A DNA stretch of 64,000 nucleotides from Brachypodium distachyon. Taxonomy: Eukaryota; Streptophyta; Magnoliopsida; Poales; Poaceae. The position numbers were made by a program, and so were the translations under genes. Below the pieces are notes generated by a model. It was not told where the DNA came from and made no database searches. It saw nothing but the letters and a program-made list of their open reading frames with translations. The stretch covers positions 19,344,001 to 19,408,000 of the forward strand of contig NC_016133.3 in NCBI RefSeq assembly GCF_000005505.3, given 5' to 3'. Each line of letters starts with the position of its first letter. The first letter of the stretch is position 1. Below, piece by piece: positions 1-11,469 of the stretch.

Positions 1-1096
1 GGGCATCCAAGGCTACCTTCAATGAAGCTGATGTCGTGTCTGGAACATGTTTAATTGCAAGAAATCTCTCAATTACTTCTCCTTGGTTGTTCATATACCT
101 ATATGTGACAAACACATAGTTAGTAATTTATACGTGCAGATTTCACAAATAAAATAAAATGGCAATTGCAAGTGTTGTTCAGGAGGTACAAACCTCAAAG
201 CCACAGCCATTTGCTCCTTAATAGATGCATCTCGTGCCTCGTCAACAAGGATAGCAAATTTTTTAGCCCCAATATCCTTCACAATGGCCTTAGTGGTCTC
301 TTCTCCACAGGCTTTGCACAAATGCTTCTGTATTTGTGGAGAGGTCAACAAATTATTTCCAGGCGCAGAATTCAACAACTTGCTAGCATTTGCATCCTTC
401 TCTTTGTACTAGTGCACCATCTCTAAAAAGTTTCCCCTATTCTTTGAAATAGCAGACTCATCATGCCCACGGAAAGCAAGAGCTTGCAATAAAAGAAATC
501 TTACAACACTTAACATAATAGTTAAACGACCCAAATATTCTTCCTCTTTCTTCTTGTCTGAACCAGCCCATACTTGTTGCACATTTTGCCTAGGATTTTG
601 AAAAGCCCGACAATCTCTCCTAGCTTTTATTATGAGCACTTCCGACATCACCCACATGAGTATCAAAAGATGTAATAGCATTCTTCCAATTTTTAAAACC
701 GTTTTTTGTATATGCCTCAATCCTAAAGTTTCCAGCTCTAGGTTGCTTAAAGAGAAAACAATAAAAACAGAAGGCAGCTTCTTTGTCAACACTATATTCC
801 AACCAATCATGTTTGTCAAACCACTCTTCACGAAAGCTTCTCATTTGATTACCAAATGGTGTCCGTAAATAATTATGACATGTTGGTTTGCATCTTCCCA
901 TGGCCAAACACTCCCTTCGAGCAGCATCCCTAACATCCGGATGCAACTCCTCAATCGGTTTTCGCAATCCAGGATCGGGTTCAATGTCATCCGGATTAAG
1001 GTCCACATGTGGTTCGTTTTGCCGTGGTTCAGGAGGTGGTTGATTGCTGTTGGATACCGGTGCAAACCAAGAGGAGATTTTTCTATTCCTGTTCAT
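1..1096 (-). pseudogene. hAT-type transposase (TTF zinc finger, DUF4371), broken
   Basis: This reads as the N-terminal half of a zinc finger MYM-type protein 1-like hAT transposase, a nuclear DNA-binding enzyme that moves the element. The first 158 residues (1096 to 620) carry the TTF-type zinc finger region, with cysteines in the CFYCFLF block and the RSFREEWFDKHDWLEYS segment. A frameshift near 635-650 moves the family-like sequence into the next frame (831 to 409). A TAG at about 409-411 breaks it again, where the family usually has an aromatic residue after MVH. The DUF4371 hallmark DEARDASIKEQMAVAL follows. A GT-AG intron of 95 bp (99-193) fits well, because joining its flanks restores the family-like motif at the splice. 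The gene runs off the left edge, so the catalytic and dimerisation parts are not seen. The family call is firm, and the copy is non-functional as read. Confidence 0.8.
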
Positions 1097-1563
1097 CTTG
1101 GTGTTCTGATTTTAAGGAGCACAAAATTGACAACTATTACCAATCAATTGAGCAAGAAAATCAGATACTGCAGATTTATTCAGAGATCAAATTTCAATAC
1201 CTGATTTGCAGCCCCTGCCAGGCCCCTGCGAAGCAAGGAACGGGAGAAGCGGCGGCAAGGGTTTTGCTATTCCCTGTCGTGCGATCGGAACCGAAAGGGT
1301 AGGAAGAGGAACAGTAGTCGCAGGCGGAACGAGGCTGAACGTGCGATTCCCTGATTGATCGATAGCTTCTCCCGTCGACTCCTCCGCTCAATGGGCTGCG
1401 TGTACGTGGTGGAAACTCAGGCTTAACTGGACATGGGCCTGGATGCCTGGGGCTACTCTTTGGTGGGCTAGAAAATTACAAAATTTTACTATGGGCTATA
1501 ACTACGAGATGGGCCACGCCTGGGGCTGCAGCCCCAGTTGCCCCAGGCGTGATTCCGCCCCTA
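1..1563 (-). mobile_element. hAT transposon, 5' part, cut by the window edge
   Basis: The minus strand begins at 1563 with TAGGGGCGGAATC, which resembles the terminal inverted repeat of grass hAT elements. A GC-rich palindromic stretch lies just inside, and a hAT-type transposase reads leftwards from 1096 off the window edge. The bases at 1564-1571 would be the 8-bp target duplication, but the other end lies outside the window, so this is not confirmed. Region 1097-1500 looks like untranslated leader. Confidence 0.6.
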
Positions 1564-2766
1564 ACTTAAGGTAACGTGTAATAAGATGGAGATGAATTCT
1601 ATGAAAATAAAATTGATCATAGCATCCCATTAGATTGATTGATTAATTGCTTAATTAATTCCGTGTATTGGTTTCCAACAGGTTAGCAATGGTGCACTCA
1701 TCCAATTTGGCCAAGCGTATGTATAATGTGTTTATTGCATTTCAGTCATATAATTAGATTCTTGGTATTTGCAGTTTTGTGATTTAAAAAAAGATCCTCT
1801 TCTGTGGATGATAAGCATCTTTGCTATCACCAGTATGAACTGTGGTTGTAAGCCTCAGCCTGAAGTGTGGTTTGTATGCAAGCTCTACAGATCAAAATCC
1901 AAGTTTCGGAGGTGAGATCAATTATGTTTTCTTCAGGCTAATTCATGCCACCTTTTTCTTCTTCTGAAAATAATATGTTCTGTCATTGCAGATTTGAGTG
2001 TCATAAATTTTGTGTTTTACTCACATGCAGGTTATTAAAACAAAGACTCAGCTTTGATCTTATATTTTGTTCCTTAATTTGCAACAGAGTAAAGGACTTA
2101 ATGCATCAGACCTTAATTTTCTTTATTCTTTATGAATGGATAGTGATCAACAATGTGCAAGGATCAGAATATACTAATGATCCCTCTCTCTCTCTCTCTC
2201 TCTCTCTCTAAATCTTCTCATATAGGTGGGTTGAGTAGAGGAAGAAGAGATGGACCAGCAGCTGTTGGTGAGGAAGAAGTTGGCAGTGGAGAGGAAGTAG
2301 AGCAGCAGCACACAGACTATTAGTCTCCGGCAACCCGGCGGCGCATCAATTGACATATTCATCACCACTATGCAGAAGGAGAAAAAACTATTTGGTTGTA
2401 GATTTTGTTTCCAACAGTGTGCTTGTTTTTTGGTGTCTGCCATTTGAAACTGAATCGTACGGACAAAACAAAGGATATAGATTGCCTCCAGTGTGTTTGG
2501 CTTGTTTAGTTAAGGTATACACTGTGCCTACAACAAGATTTTGTCAGACACAAAACAGAGCTGATGTTTAAATTCCATTTTTTGCTCATAAAAATTGGAA
2601 GGCGAGGAAGATGAATGACCAATATTACCTTGATTTATTTATTCTGGAAGATGATTATGAAATTTAGAAAATTGATTTTGTCATAGGTTATGAATCCCAA
2701 ATGTTGCATGATTCTCCTTGACCAGTAATAAAATACAAAAAGTACTTGTGTTACTACATGTGGCGG
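1564..2766. other. Unassigned AT-rich stretch, no gene seen
   Basis: No ORF here resembles a known family. The stretch could be internal sequence of the Helitron-like unit ending at 3530 or old intergenic DNA. It holds one microsatellite, listed separately. Confidence 0.4.
2183..2209. repeat. CT dinucleotide microsatellite
   Basis: About thirteen uninterrupted CT units. A complementary GA run lies at 2964-2984. Confidence 0.9.
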
Positions 2767-2895
2767 TCTCGTGGTGCCAAAGCAATGATGCCCTGGTCAC
2801 CCACATCGGAGTTCTGCGGCGTGATGGCTCACGCGGACACCTTTCAAAGTGGTCTTGACGACCATCGTGTGCCTGAGCTATGACAACGCACGGGC
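2767..2895 (+). repeat. Diverged direct copy of the Helitron-like 3' end
   Basis: This shares blocks in the same order with 3391-3530: GGTGCCAAAGCAATG, then ACCTTTCAAA, then GACCATCGTG, then CAACGCACGGGCATT. It lacks the final CTAG. It is probably an older, internal or tandem copy of the same terminus. Confidence 0.65.
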
Positions 2896-2963
2896 ATTCT
2901 GCAAAATACGATAAAATACAATACGCGTGATATTAGGTGAAAGTGAGGAAGCCAAACAAATAG

Positions 2964-2984
2964 GAGAGAGAGAGAGAGAGAGAG
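2964..2984. repeat. GA dinucleotide microsatellite
   Basis: About ten uninterrupted GA units inside the Helitron-like region. Confidence 0.9.
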
Positions 2985-3390
2985 AATTGTTGCAGATTGT
3001 GACAACGCATGGGTTAGGATCTGGCAGCGGGCCGAGCAGGATCTGATCTGGGACGCACCAGATCTGGAGGGGCAGGGCGGTGGAGACGGGGACTGCTGGC
3101 AGCAGTGCATACAACCGCAAACCCTAGCTTTGGGTGGAGTTGTGAGTCAAGAATCAGACGAGCAGCGTCGACTTGTGGAAGCGGCATGGACGGTGAGCAG
3201 GGCTGAGCAGCGTCAGCTCTGAGGGGAGGCATGGCTCGATTGCTGGCGCAACGTGCCGGGAGAGGTGGGACGAGGAAGAAACAGGTCGAGGACGACGAGA
3301 CAAAAACAGTTCGACGAAAGGTGTTGACGAAGAGGAGGGCTGTCGAGCCAGCGCACGGGTGGGAATACAACGAATATTGGCGGTGTTGTG

Positions 3391-3530
3391 GTGCCAAAGC
3401 AATGCTGTCGTGCCCACACATCGTCGTAGTGCGGCTTCGTGATGCCCGTGATCACCTTTCAAATTGGTCATGGCGACCATCGTGCGGTGCCCGTTAAAAG
3501 GGCCGTGGCAACGCACGGGCATTGTACTAG
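3391..3530 (+). mobile_element. Helitron-like 3' terminus
   Basis: The block ends with a 7-bp stem (TGCCCGT at 3488-3494, ACGGGCA at 3515-3521), five bases, then CTAG (3527-3530) followed by T. A short hairpin just upstream of CTRR, with insertion before a T, is how Helitron 3' ends look. The motif CAACGCACGGGCAT is also common in grass genomes. I could not find the matching 5' TC end, and no Rep/helicase gene is present, so it would be a non-autonomous copy. Confidence 0.5.
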
Positions 3531-4804
3531 TTTAACTATAATGAGCCGATTCCCTATTCTGCACCATGTTCTCCGAAGATTTGACCAATACATGAACGCG
3601 CGCGGCATCTAAACAAATAGGACAATACTCTAATCGTGAACAACTTACTTGGTTTCCATCAAATTGCATGTGCAACTGCGTAGACAGAGGACAACAGACT
3701 TTCCTTCCTCTTCCATATGCCACTCTGATGTAACATGACACACAACCTGCAAGGTTGCAAGAACTCATCAACTAAATCTGCATATTCCACACTTGTGCAT
3801 CCTAGGCAAGGTTAACACAATTATTAAGGCAGCATCCGCACTACCAATGACTATATATGGAGAACACATTTCTGCAAGATATGGAAACGTATGAGCGTGG
3901 ATCAAAGAGGCATACTCATCTGATGTCCTTGTTGATGCAAACAGAAGTGTTAGTATTTTACAAGCTTAGGATAAGTACAAGGGAAGCACAAAAAGGTTTT
4001 TGTTTAATAGAAAGCTAATTTTGTGTTTCTCAAGGGGAAACAAAATAGAATCTGAAAAAAGGTTCTGACGATTGAAATCCTTCTAAATTCCTACGAAAAT
4101 CCTGCAACCCAAAGAAGCCTGTGCTAACAAACGAGTATACCTGTGTTGCAGCAAGATGATTGATGAAATCAATTGCAGTACTTTTCTTCTTCTTTTATAT
4201 CTGATACTGTATTTTACTTTTTCAATCTCGCGGTCTCTTGGAATTATTGGTTAAAAATAAATATAGTGGTTGGCTCACTAGATGTTCTTTGTTAGGACTC
4301 TTGATAGGCTTAGCCTATGCTTCAGTGGTTCTCGTTAATAAAATCAATATATGTTCCTTCTGACATGTACAGGGCCGATGTAGCTCAAAGGTATTCGAGA
4401 GTGGCTGTCCAGCCTTACGTGTGGCCATCCTGTACATATATAAGGCTGAGTTTGGCAGGGCTCAGGGCTCAGAACTACTTTGGCTCCCTACGTTCATGCA
4501 CTGTTAAAACGGGAGCCAGCAAAGTTGGCTTCACCGGCTCCATGTTCCTTTTGGGTACCAAAATCCATCCTACAGTACATGAATTGTGCCTACCTGTACG
4601 TGATTGGAGGAGCCGAAATACTTGAGGCATGGGATCTCACTAGTATCTACCAAACACATCCTAAATTGGTTGCACTACATGTACAAGCCATGTGTTCAAG
4701 CATGATGGAACCTTTGTCTATCTCTCATCTAATGCCTTCCTATGCACTATCCAAAATGGTCATTCGTGCAAATTTATGTGCTTCTCATTCTATAGATTCA
4801 AAGG
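3531..4804. other. No recognisable gene or element
   Basis: I examined both strands. The ORFs are short and unlike any family I know, and the base composition is ordinary for intergenic grass DNA. Confidence 0.4.
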
Positions 4805-4958
4805 CCCTATTGGGTTGGACTAAGTACGTTTTGATTTTTGGTTTACAAGTCACAAAGCACCTATTTTTTCTGTTTTGGATTTAGGTTTTTAACTTGATAT
4901 TGTTAGACGATGGTATAAAAAAAAACCAAAAATCACTTTTAAGACCAACCAAACATGG
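4805..4958. mobile_element. MITE-like inverted repeat
   Basis: The left end (CCCTATTGGGTTGGACTA, then GATTTTTGGTTT) is complementary to the right end (AAACCAAAAATCAC to CCAACCAAACATGG) over about 40 bp with a few mismatches. The total size of about 155 bp, the lack of coding sequence and the TGGTTTGG-type ends fit a small non-autonomous hAT-like MITE. Confidence 0.5.
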
Positions 4959-5689
4959 TAAAAGTGTAACGGCACAAATCCTGTAGAAGGGCTACATGTA
5001 GAATAAAATGTTTTTTTATCACACTACACGTTGCAAGGTGCTACACTGTAGATCTGACGATGGTAGGGAAATAGACATAAAAGCCCGCACGGTATCCTTG
5101 ATCTCACGCCTCTCATCAATCAATTGCATTCTAGTATGGCGAAGAAAAAAAAACAGAGATCTTTTGCTTTTGCTTGATGCATCCCCATCAATCAAATCGA
5201 CGACCGGTGGCAGCGGTCACATCGCACAGAAATTGTCCGTCACATGTAGCTACCATCAGAAAGTAGAAATAACAGCTTATAACCATCAAAAAGCAGGATA
5301 CTACCTTACCGATACCAGGGGCGAGAGAGGTTTCGGTTTTCTGTGGCGCCCTCTCCGTACCCCTCTCTCTCCATCTCTTCTGCTCCGCGGGATTTCCCGA
5401 TCTGTTGTTGCCGCAGGGCGCAGGCGCAGGGTAGCGAGGGAGGACCGAAATCGAAAAAGCGGGAAATGGAGATGGAGAGATTGCCCGGCGGCTAGGTATC
5501 TGAGGCTGGTATCTGAGGCTCCCGATCTGATCCATGCGGCGGGGAAGTGGAGAGAGACTGCGCGGCGGCTAGCTATTTGAGGCTCCCGATCGATCCATCC
5601 GGACAGAAATTACACTGCTAACCCTAGTTGGCACGAAATTCCTTCTCTACCCATAAGATACAAAACTTAAAAGGCTGAGGGCCTGATTG
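4959..5689. other. No confident gene; GC-rich stretch at 5300-5600
   Basis: The GC-rich block has open frames on both strands of low-complexity, Arg/Ser-rich composition, with short direct repeats (GTATCTGAGGCT twice near 5500, CTCCCGATC twice near 5520-5590). It could be a leader or first exon of an old gene or element. No domain is visible. Confidence 0.35.
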
Positions 5690-6509
5690 GATAGTGGTTT
5701 TCGGCCCGTATACCGGTGTAAATTACCGAGGCCCACAAAAATACCCGTTGTTTCTAGAAAACAACAAGAGTAAGAGTGTCAATGCTTGATGGTACAAGTG
5801 CGAGAATAATATGTAGTGCGTGTATGTCGGATTTATAACGAAAATCGCCGTACAATTGAACAACTTGACACGTCGATATTTTTTAAATAAGTTCGGTCGA
5901 CCCTGCAGGCACGACTTAGTCCTATGTTAGGAGAGGCTTCGAGAGGGTCGTTAGCCAGGCCAAACTCGTCTTCCCAAGTCACCTATGGCGAGAGATCTCT
6001 CGGGGCCGCCTCGGACTTGGTCCGAACTTGTCTTCCCAAGTAGCGAGATTGGGATACCCTCGAAACTCTAACCCGATCCCTCTACTTCCAATCGAAACCG
6101 TACTGGACGACCCGAAACCTCGAAACTAGGCTTTCTAAGTCGCGTCCCCGAGGTCAAGTTGAGTCTAGGCTCGGCCCAAGCACTCGAGAGCGAGCTCCTT
6201 AAGTTGCTCTAGCCCTCTCCCCTTTGATCTTATTCAAGTTGAGAGTGAGTGATACATGCCCCCATGGGGTTATTTATAGCCTAGGGATTGATGGCAAAAG
6301 ACCATGTCTACCCTTTAGGGAGGTGGAAAGTGAGTGCAAAGCGGTAAACTCATCTCTACACTTTTCTTGGCCCCTACTCAAGCTCCTCTTCTCCTTTGGC
6401 CATGGCATGAGAGGCTTGACTCGTTGACTCTTTGACTGGCGCTTAGTTGACATGGCTACGTCTTGTTGTCATATTGACCGGTTTTTGAGATTGTTGACTT
6501 GGTCGTCGC
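5690..6509 (-). mobile_element. Probable LTR of a gypsy-type element, minus strand
   Basis: On the minus strand there is a TATA box (CTATAAATAACCCC, about 6270-6285) followed by several hundred bases of leader-like sequence that ends near 5700 in the block TGTGGGCCTCGGTAATTTACACCGG, which I associate with the end of grass gypsy LTRs. No coding part is attached, and the next element starts at 6510, so it is solo or truncated. The limits are approximate. Confidence 0.4.
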
Positions 6510-7460
6510 TGACGAAGGGGTGACTTCGACAATGTCATATTGGTGGTTTTGTATCTAGGAAAGATTTCGAGTGTATGCGTTGGCGAACTCGTCGGCTAAC
6601 AAGGACACAGGGAACACGATTTACCCAGGTTCAGAGCCCTCGATGTGGTAATACCCCTACGTCCTGCTTGTCTGATCTGTATTGATGAGTTGATTACAAT
6701 GTGATGCCGCGGAGGTTAGATGCACAGATTCGATCTGGCGAGTGTGTCTAGGCGACTTCTAACTAAGTTAGGTGTCTCCTTGGCTCTCCCTCCTGATACT
6801 TTATATATGCAGGATCCCAGGTCTAAGGTAGAGTGCAAGTCGGTTACAATGAAGAGATATACTGTAATTAATCTTCCTTATCTTGAGTCGCAAGATTTGG
6901 CATGTAGACTCCTGAGTCATAGTAGGCTTCCTTGTGGGGCCCCAGCTAGGCCGTAACGGGTATACTCGAGTCGAGTACGTGGTAAGCGACTCGAATGTGT
7001 AGGTAAAAAATAAACTATAGCTGACTGTGCGAAGTGTTTAACCAACATAAACCAACAGTTAGTTAGTAAGCGACTCGAATGAGAGTCCTTGTATTCATAA
7101 ATGAGACTCGAGGCGAGTCTTAACATCTTATAGTAAACTTCATTATCCTGTATGAAAGATAATTTCGAGTCATGATATTTCAGTCAGATTTCGTCACGGA
7201 TGACGTACCTGTTGAAGGTGAAGAGCCGTTTGGTCAGCCGATGTGACTGGGTGCACAGTCTAGCCTGACAGCTAGACGCACCGTTGGCATGCGTCAGTGG
7301 AGAAACGATCACACTTCGCGCAGTAAACAAGACACAATGATGATGTCATTGATTCCGGTGCCCATGAAGCAGGCGGTTATTTCCATCCTTGCCATTTCGT
7401 ATTCCGGCTGATGCGGAACGCATGGCCACGAACGGAATCGTGCGGCCCAGATTTCCTGCC
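6510..7460 (-). mobile_element. Tat-lineage gypsy LTR, copy A, internally deleted
   Basis: This is homologous to the LTRs at 11470 and 19846. Shared blocks include TGACGAAG at the end, GGCGAACTCGTCGGCTAAC, CCCTACGTCCTGCTTGTC, and GACGTACCTGTTGAA on the distal side. The TATA box reads on the minus strand (TATATAAAGTATCAGG near 6800). About 1 kb present in the other two copies, including the 80-bp repeats, is missing between roughly 6955 and 6990. The distal limit next to the aORF promoter is not resolved. Confidence 0.65.
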
Positions 7461-7468
7461 AAAGTAAG

Positions 7469-7478
7469 CATATAAAAT
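7469..7478 (+). promoter_or_regulatory. TATA box of antisense gene, copy A
   Basis: GCATATAAAATGG with TATAAA at 7471-7476, 137 bp before the aORF ATG at 7608. The same spacing is seen in copies B and C (144 and 134 bp). Confidence 0.55.
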
Positions 7479-7607
7479 GGAGGTAGGGTAAATTAGTTTA
7501 ACCCTTCTTCCCCACGAATAGAGCTCAGACGCCCAAGGTTTTAGCTTCGATAGCCAATAACCCTTCGCGTCCTCTATTAAGGATAAGAAATCTTTCGACC
7601 TAGCGAG

Positions 7608-10431
7608 ATGGGGAAGAGTAAGAAGGCTGCGGACGCCTGTCGCACCAGTGTTACCCGGGGTACCACCGTTGCACGACGCGTGGGTTGCATCACTGGGATC
7701 CTGGGAGGATCTCACCTCGGGCGGCAACTTGCAGGCTGCCCAGCAAGCTACGAGCCCAGAAGGGCTAACGGGGCTTTGAGGAATAGTCCCGCCTGGGCAC
7801 CTCCCGGGAAGGCACTTGCCGGGAGGAGGTGTTCCCGGGCGCAGGTTCCCGCCGTGAGGACGGGGCCGAGCGAGCAGAACAATGGCGCCACGTGGGCACG
7901 CGGCAGGCGCCAAGTGTGCAGTTTCGCCTGGGCAAGGAGTGAGACGCACGATGCATTTAATGAGCCGACAGGAGGGGCGTTATCCGTCTAGTCGGACGAA
8001 CAGTGGCTGTCCAGTCCTATTTTTTAGGCCCTAGACCTCTAGCCGCGGGGTTGGCGCACGTGCATGCATGCCAGTGCACCGAGGAGGAGTTGCCCAAGCT
8101 CTTTGCTCGCCACTTGTAAACCATGCACCGTGGCACCTGTGGTATCCCCTTAACTATAAAAGGAGGACCCCCGCCAACGGTCAAAGGGTTGGTTTTTCTA
8201 GGGTTGGTTGTTTCTTGGGTTGGGTTTTTCTTCGTTAGTTCGTTCGGTTCGTTCGTTGGTTTGCTGAGCCAACTCATAGTGCAACACTGGCAGTAGCCCG
8301 GAGTAGCAAAGAGCATTTAGCCAAAAAGAGACCGCCTGGGGGCTTCCCCCGGCAACCTGTAAACAGCTGATTTCACAGCAATACAAGCTCAGACAAGCAG
8401 GACGTAGGGTTTTACACCGCAAGGTGGCCCGGACCTATGTAAAAAGCGTGTGCATGTGTCCTTGGTAGCGTACTTGGTGCGTTCTTACGCTTCACATTGG
8501 TCCCGCCGATGATTGCCGGAGCGATCCCCGTAGCCCACTGCCGAATCTAGAAAGGGGGTGCTCGCGCATCCCCGGTGTCGGAGCCCCGTGCAACGAAAAC
8601 GCCTGGTCGTTGTCTACCGTAAATTGCGAGAAGGTTGCCGGCATGCAAGAAGAAGGAATGCTTTCCTCGTGGCCTGGACATGTGCCATTCCCTAGCGAGG
8701 AGGTAATCCCTCGCCCCATGCACGGAGAACGGGTAGTGCATTACGATTTTATCACCCGCGGTTTAGCTTTCCCGGTTCACTACTTCCTCCGTAGCTTGCT
8801 CTTGGCCTACGGGCTTCAGCTTCACAATCTTTCCCCAAACTCCTATCTTCACATTGCGTGTTTCGTAACGTTGTGTGAATGCTTCCTTGGGATAAGCCCT
8901 CCTCTGTGTCTTTGGAAGAATCAATCAAGCGTCAAGGAAAAGATGCGATTGGCTGCGTGGTCATCCAGGTTCATGCAGATGCCAAATTCTTCGACCTCCG
9001 AGCGAGGGAGCCTCTCCCTCGATGGAGATTGAAATGGTTTTACATCATGGATGCGCCAGTTGAGGGGCGCGGCTTCAGTCGTCCTGAATTCTCCGCAACA
9101 TCCTCCCTGAAGAAGACAGCGGCCTGGAGTCATAAGTTAAGCGGGACAGAGGGCGAAGAAGCCGAAACTCTGATGGCCCGAGTCTTGTCTCTCCTGGAGA
9201 CTCCTCAGCTGAAGGTGACGGGAATCCACCTCATTGCTGCTTTTATCCGGAGGAGAATCCAACCTCTGCAAGCTCGTGCTCATCCCATGTGGGCATATCA
9301 AGGGATTCAAGACCCGACCCGGATAAGCACAGTAGAGTGCCCTTCGACTGAGGTGTGTCGGCGGGTTCGATGGCTCACTGACTTGGATAAGTCAGAGTCA
9401 TGTGAGATTGACCCTCCAGTGGCCCCTTATGGGCCTGATAGGCCTCGGGAAAAGGTAGTCTCCGAGACTTTTAATAAATCTATTAACCTTGACCTAAACT
9501 GTATTTCTGATTATGCCTTTGACTCCAGGGACCTGACAATGAGCCGAGCAGCGTTTCTCCAACGTCAAAGAATTGCGGCAGAGAAGACAGTAGCCCATTG
9601 GTATAGACCCGATCAATGGGTACGAGGGACCCGAATGTCGATTCGTCGGTGTCTGTACCTGCGTTCAAAAGAACCAAGTCCGGAGGTCCCGTTGCGGCTC
9701 GTCGTTATGGTCTCCTTGCTCGGTTTGACCGTGGCCGGTAAGCAATTTTCTGATTCTACTTCAGCATTTTTAGAGATTTTATTGAACCTCCGAAAACTTT
9801 TGTCCAGCCATATCGGTGGCTCCGGCAAGAGCAGAAAAGCTCCCGAGGCTGAATCGATTGATCTGGACCCAAAAGGATCGGACCAGTCAACTAAATACAA
9901 GGCAGCTCATCCTGGGGAAGCCTCAGTGGCCAATCCATCGGAAGTGAGCGAAGGAAGTCGACCAGATAAGTCGACTCTTCCTCAAGTGACGACTCCAGCT
10001 TCGAGTCAGCATGTAAGCAAATAGTTTGTTTTTTGTTGTTGTTTTTTCCTCCCGGTGGGAGTAATACTCAAGAAATGACTTGAGACTGCAATTGTTCAGC
10101 CAATCATCCTTTCCATGACAAAACTTATTGATGAGCTCGAGGAGACGAAAGCAGAACGCGATTGACTCCAGACTGAGCTGGATCAATGTCATCAAGGGAT
10201 AAGGGAAGCAGCTGCCGAGAAATGCCGTCTTCAGCAACTTGTGGATTCTCGTCTTTCCGCAGAGAAAGAGCGAGAAAAAGCTTGGACTGAACGACTCGAA
10301 GGGGCTGCTCGGTCTGTTGCTGGTGAGCATTTGGATCTGCCATTGATGAGCTTTTAATCTCTTTTGCAGAGTTTAATTATTGCTGCTTCCTTTGTAGGAA
10401 TCCTTGATGCCTCTGCCAAGGCTCAGTTTTG
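7608..10431 (+). pseudogene. Antisense ORF (aORF) of Tat element, PF04195-type, copy A
   Basis: This is the extra gene found in Tat-lineage gypsy elements between pol and the 3' LTR on the opposite strand. Its function is unknown. The ATG at 7608 starts MGKSKKAADA and is interrupted after 30 bases by a solo LTR. Across the insertion it continues in the same frame into the 'putative gypsy type transposon' domain (FITRGLAFPVHYFLRSLLLA, LHIACFVTLCECFLG). A 7-nt deletion near 8925, by comparison with copy C, shifts the frame. The rest reads in the frame of 8879-10024. Likely introns, conserved with copies B and C, lie at 9455-9528, about 9739-9815, 10013-10099 and 10323-10397. The last exon seen (about 10100-10322) is rich in Glu, Lys, Arg and Leu and looks like a coiled coil. 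A copia LTR cuts the gene at about 10432. Confidence 0.7.
7638..8598 (+). mobile_element. Solo LTR of gypsy family G1 with perfect 5-bp target duplication
   Basis: It starts TGTCGCACCAGTG and ends near GTGCAACGAAA, and is flanked by ACGCC at 7633-7637 and 8599-8603. It is homologous to 32603-33475 (5' LTR of a gypsy element) and 57009-57981 (second solo LTR). Shared features are a TATA region (CTATAAAAGGAGGACC near 8155) and the block CAGGACGTAGGGTTTTACACC near 8398, followed by TGGCCCGGACCT. No internal sequence remains, so the element was probably lost by LTR-LTR recombination. Confidence 0.9.
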
Positions 10432-11441
10432 TGAGATCGAGATAGGCAATCAGAGGGGGGCGAATGATTGCGCGGAAGCAAATTAAAACTTTTCCCGAAA
10501 GTTCAAACCCTAAATCACCTTTCTGTCCGTGATAGCAAAACAGCCGTAACGTTTGATTGGATGAACCAAAAAATACGTATGAGTATTGAAAAGAAAGGTA
10601 TTGAAATTATCTAACAAACGCAACAAGAATCAGCTCTATCGGACGTACCAATCAAAAGATATGATCAAAATAGTAACAGCTAACAGAAAGTTACGAGGAT
10701 TAATCTAAAACTAATTTCGAGGAATAACAAGAAAGATGAATTAATCGCAATCTTCTCTTGATCTCGTGATAAACTTGCAGCAAAGTATTATGAACTTGTG
10801 ATGAACCTGCACCAAAGTGTTAGAAAGATCCAGCACGAAGATTTCACGAAGATCCGAGAAGAACAGAGATGACACCGCCAACGAATCTATTTATTGCAAC
10901 GATGTCAATCGATTACAAAAGATGCAATCATGCATCCAAGAACTCTCCAAGAATTAATCTAGATCCAAAACTCTGAGTTCACTCACGTCCTTTCTGAAAC
11001 CCTAGCTAGGACGTCCTCTATTTATAAGGGAAAATTCGTGACCCTAAACCGAGTCCGAATCCAACACGAACTCTTCTGTCCCGGTCGTTATTCTACCCGT
11101 GGGCCCCACATATGACCTCGGATTGAGACGACTCAAAAAGCAAAGTTGTTTGTCTCGACGACGCGCACAACTTACAACAAACCGGTGCCCTCCCGGATCA
11201 TCGTAGCCTTCACTTCCATTGTTCCTTCGCACGAACGTCCCGCATGACCTTGATCCTCGACCTCAACTTCTCCCAAGCTTCGTCCCTCGATCCCGTCATC
11301 GACCACGTTCCTCTAGCTTCGGCAACACCTGAAAGCGAACACACAAATAACCAGTACGAGCACAAGTCCACAACTTGACTCAGGGTAAGTTCCACACAAC
11401 TCACGTCATGTTTTCACATAAGAAACTAATGGATCAACACA
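10432..11441 (-). mobile_element. Copia-type LTR or LTR plus leader, minus strand
   Basis: On the minus strand there is a possible start TGTTGATCCATTAG (near 11439), a TATA box (CTTATAAATAGAGG near 11020), then a leader rich in T and C. It ends in CTTCCGCGCAATCATTCGCCCCCCTC (listed here as two joined blocks; near 10445-10485), a combination I associate with grass copia elements. It interrupts the aORF of copy A. I could not find a matching target duplication, so the ends are approximate. Confidence 0.5.
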
Positions 11442-11469
11442 CCGCTAGCAATGAATCCTGCTGAGGTAG

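Noticed and set aside
5008..5580. 190-codon plus-strand ORF
   Set aside because: Low-complexity, Arg-rich, overlapped by a 115-codon minus-strand ORF, no domain.
7377..7949. 190-codon minus-strand ORF across the aORF promoter and solo LTR
   Set aside because: It crosses an insertion junction (7638) and so cannot be an ancestral gene.
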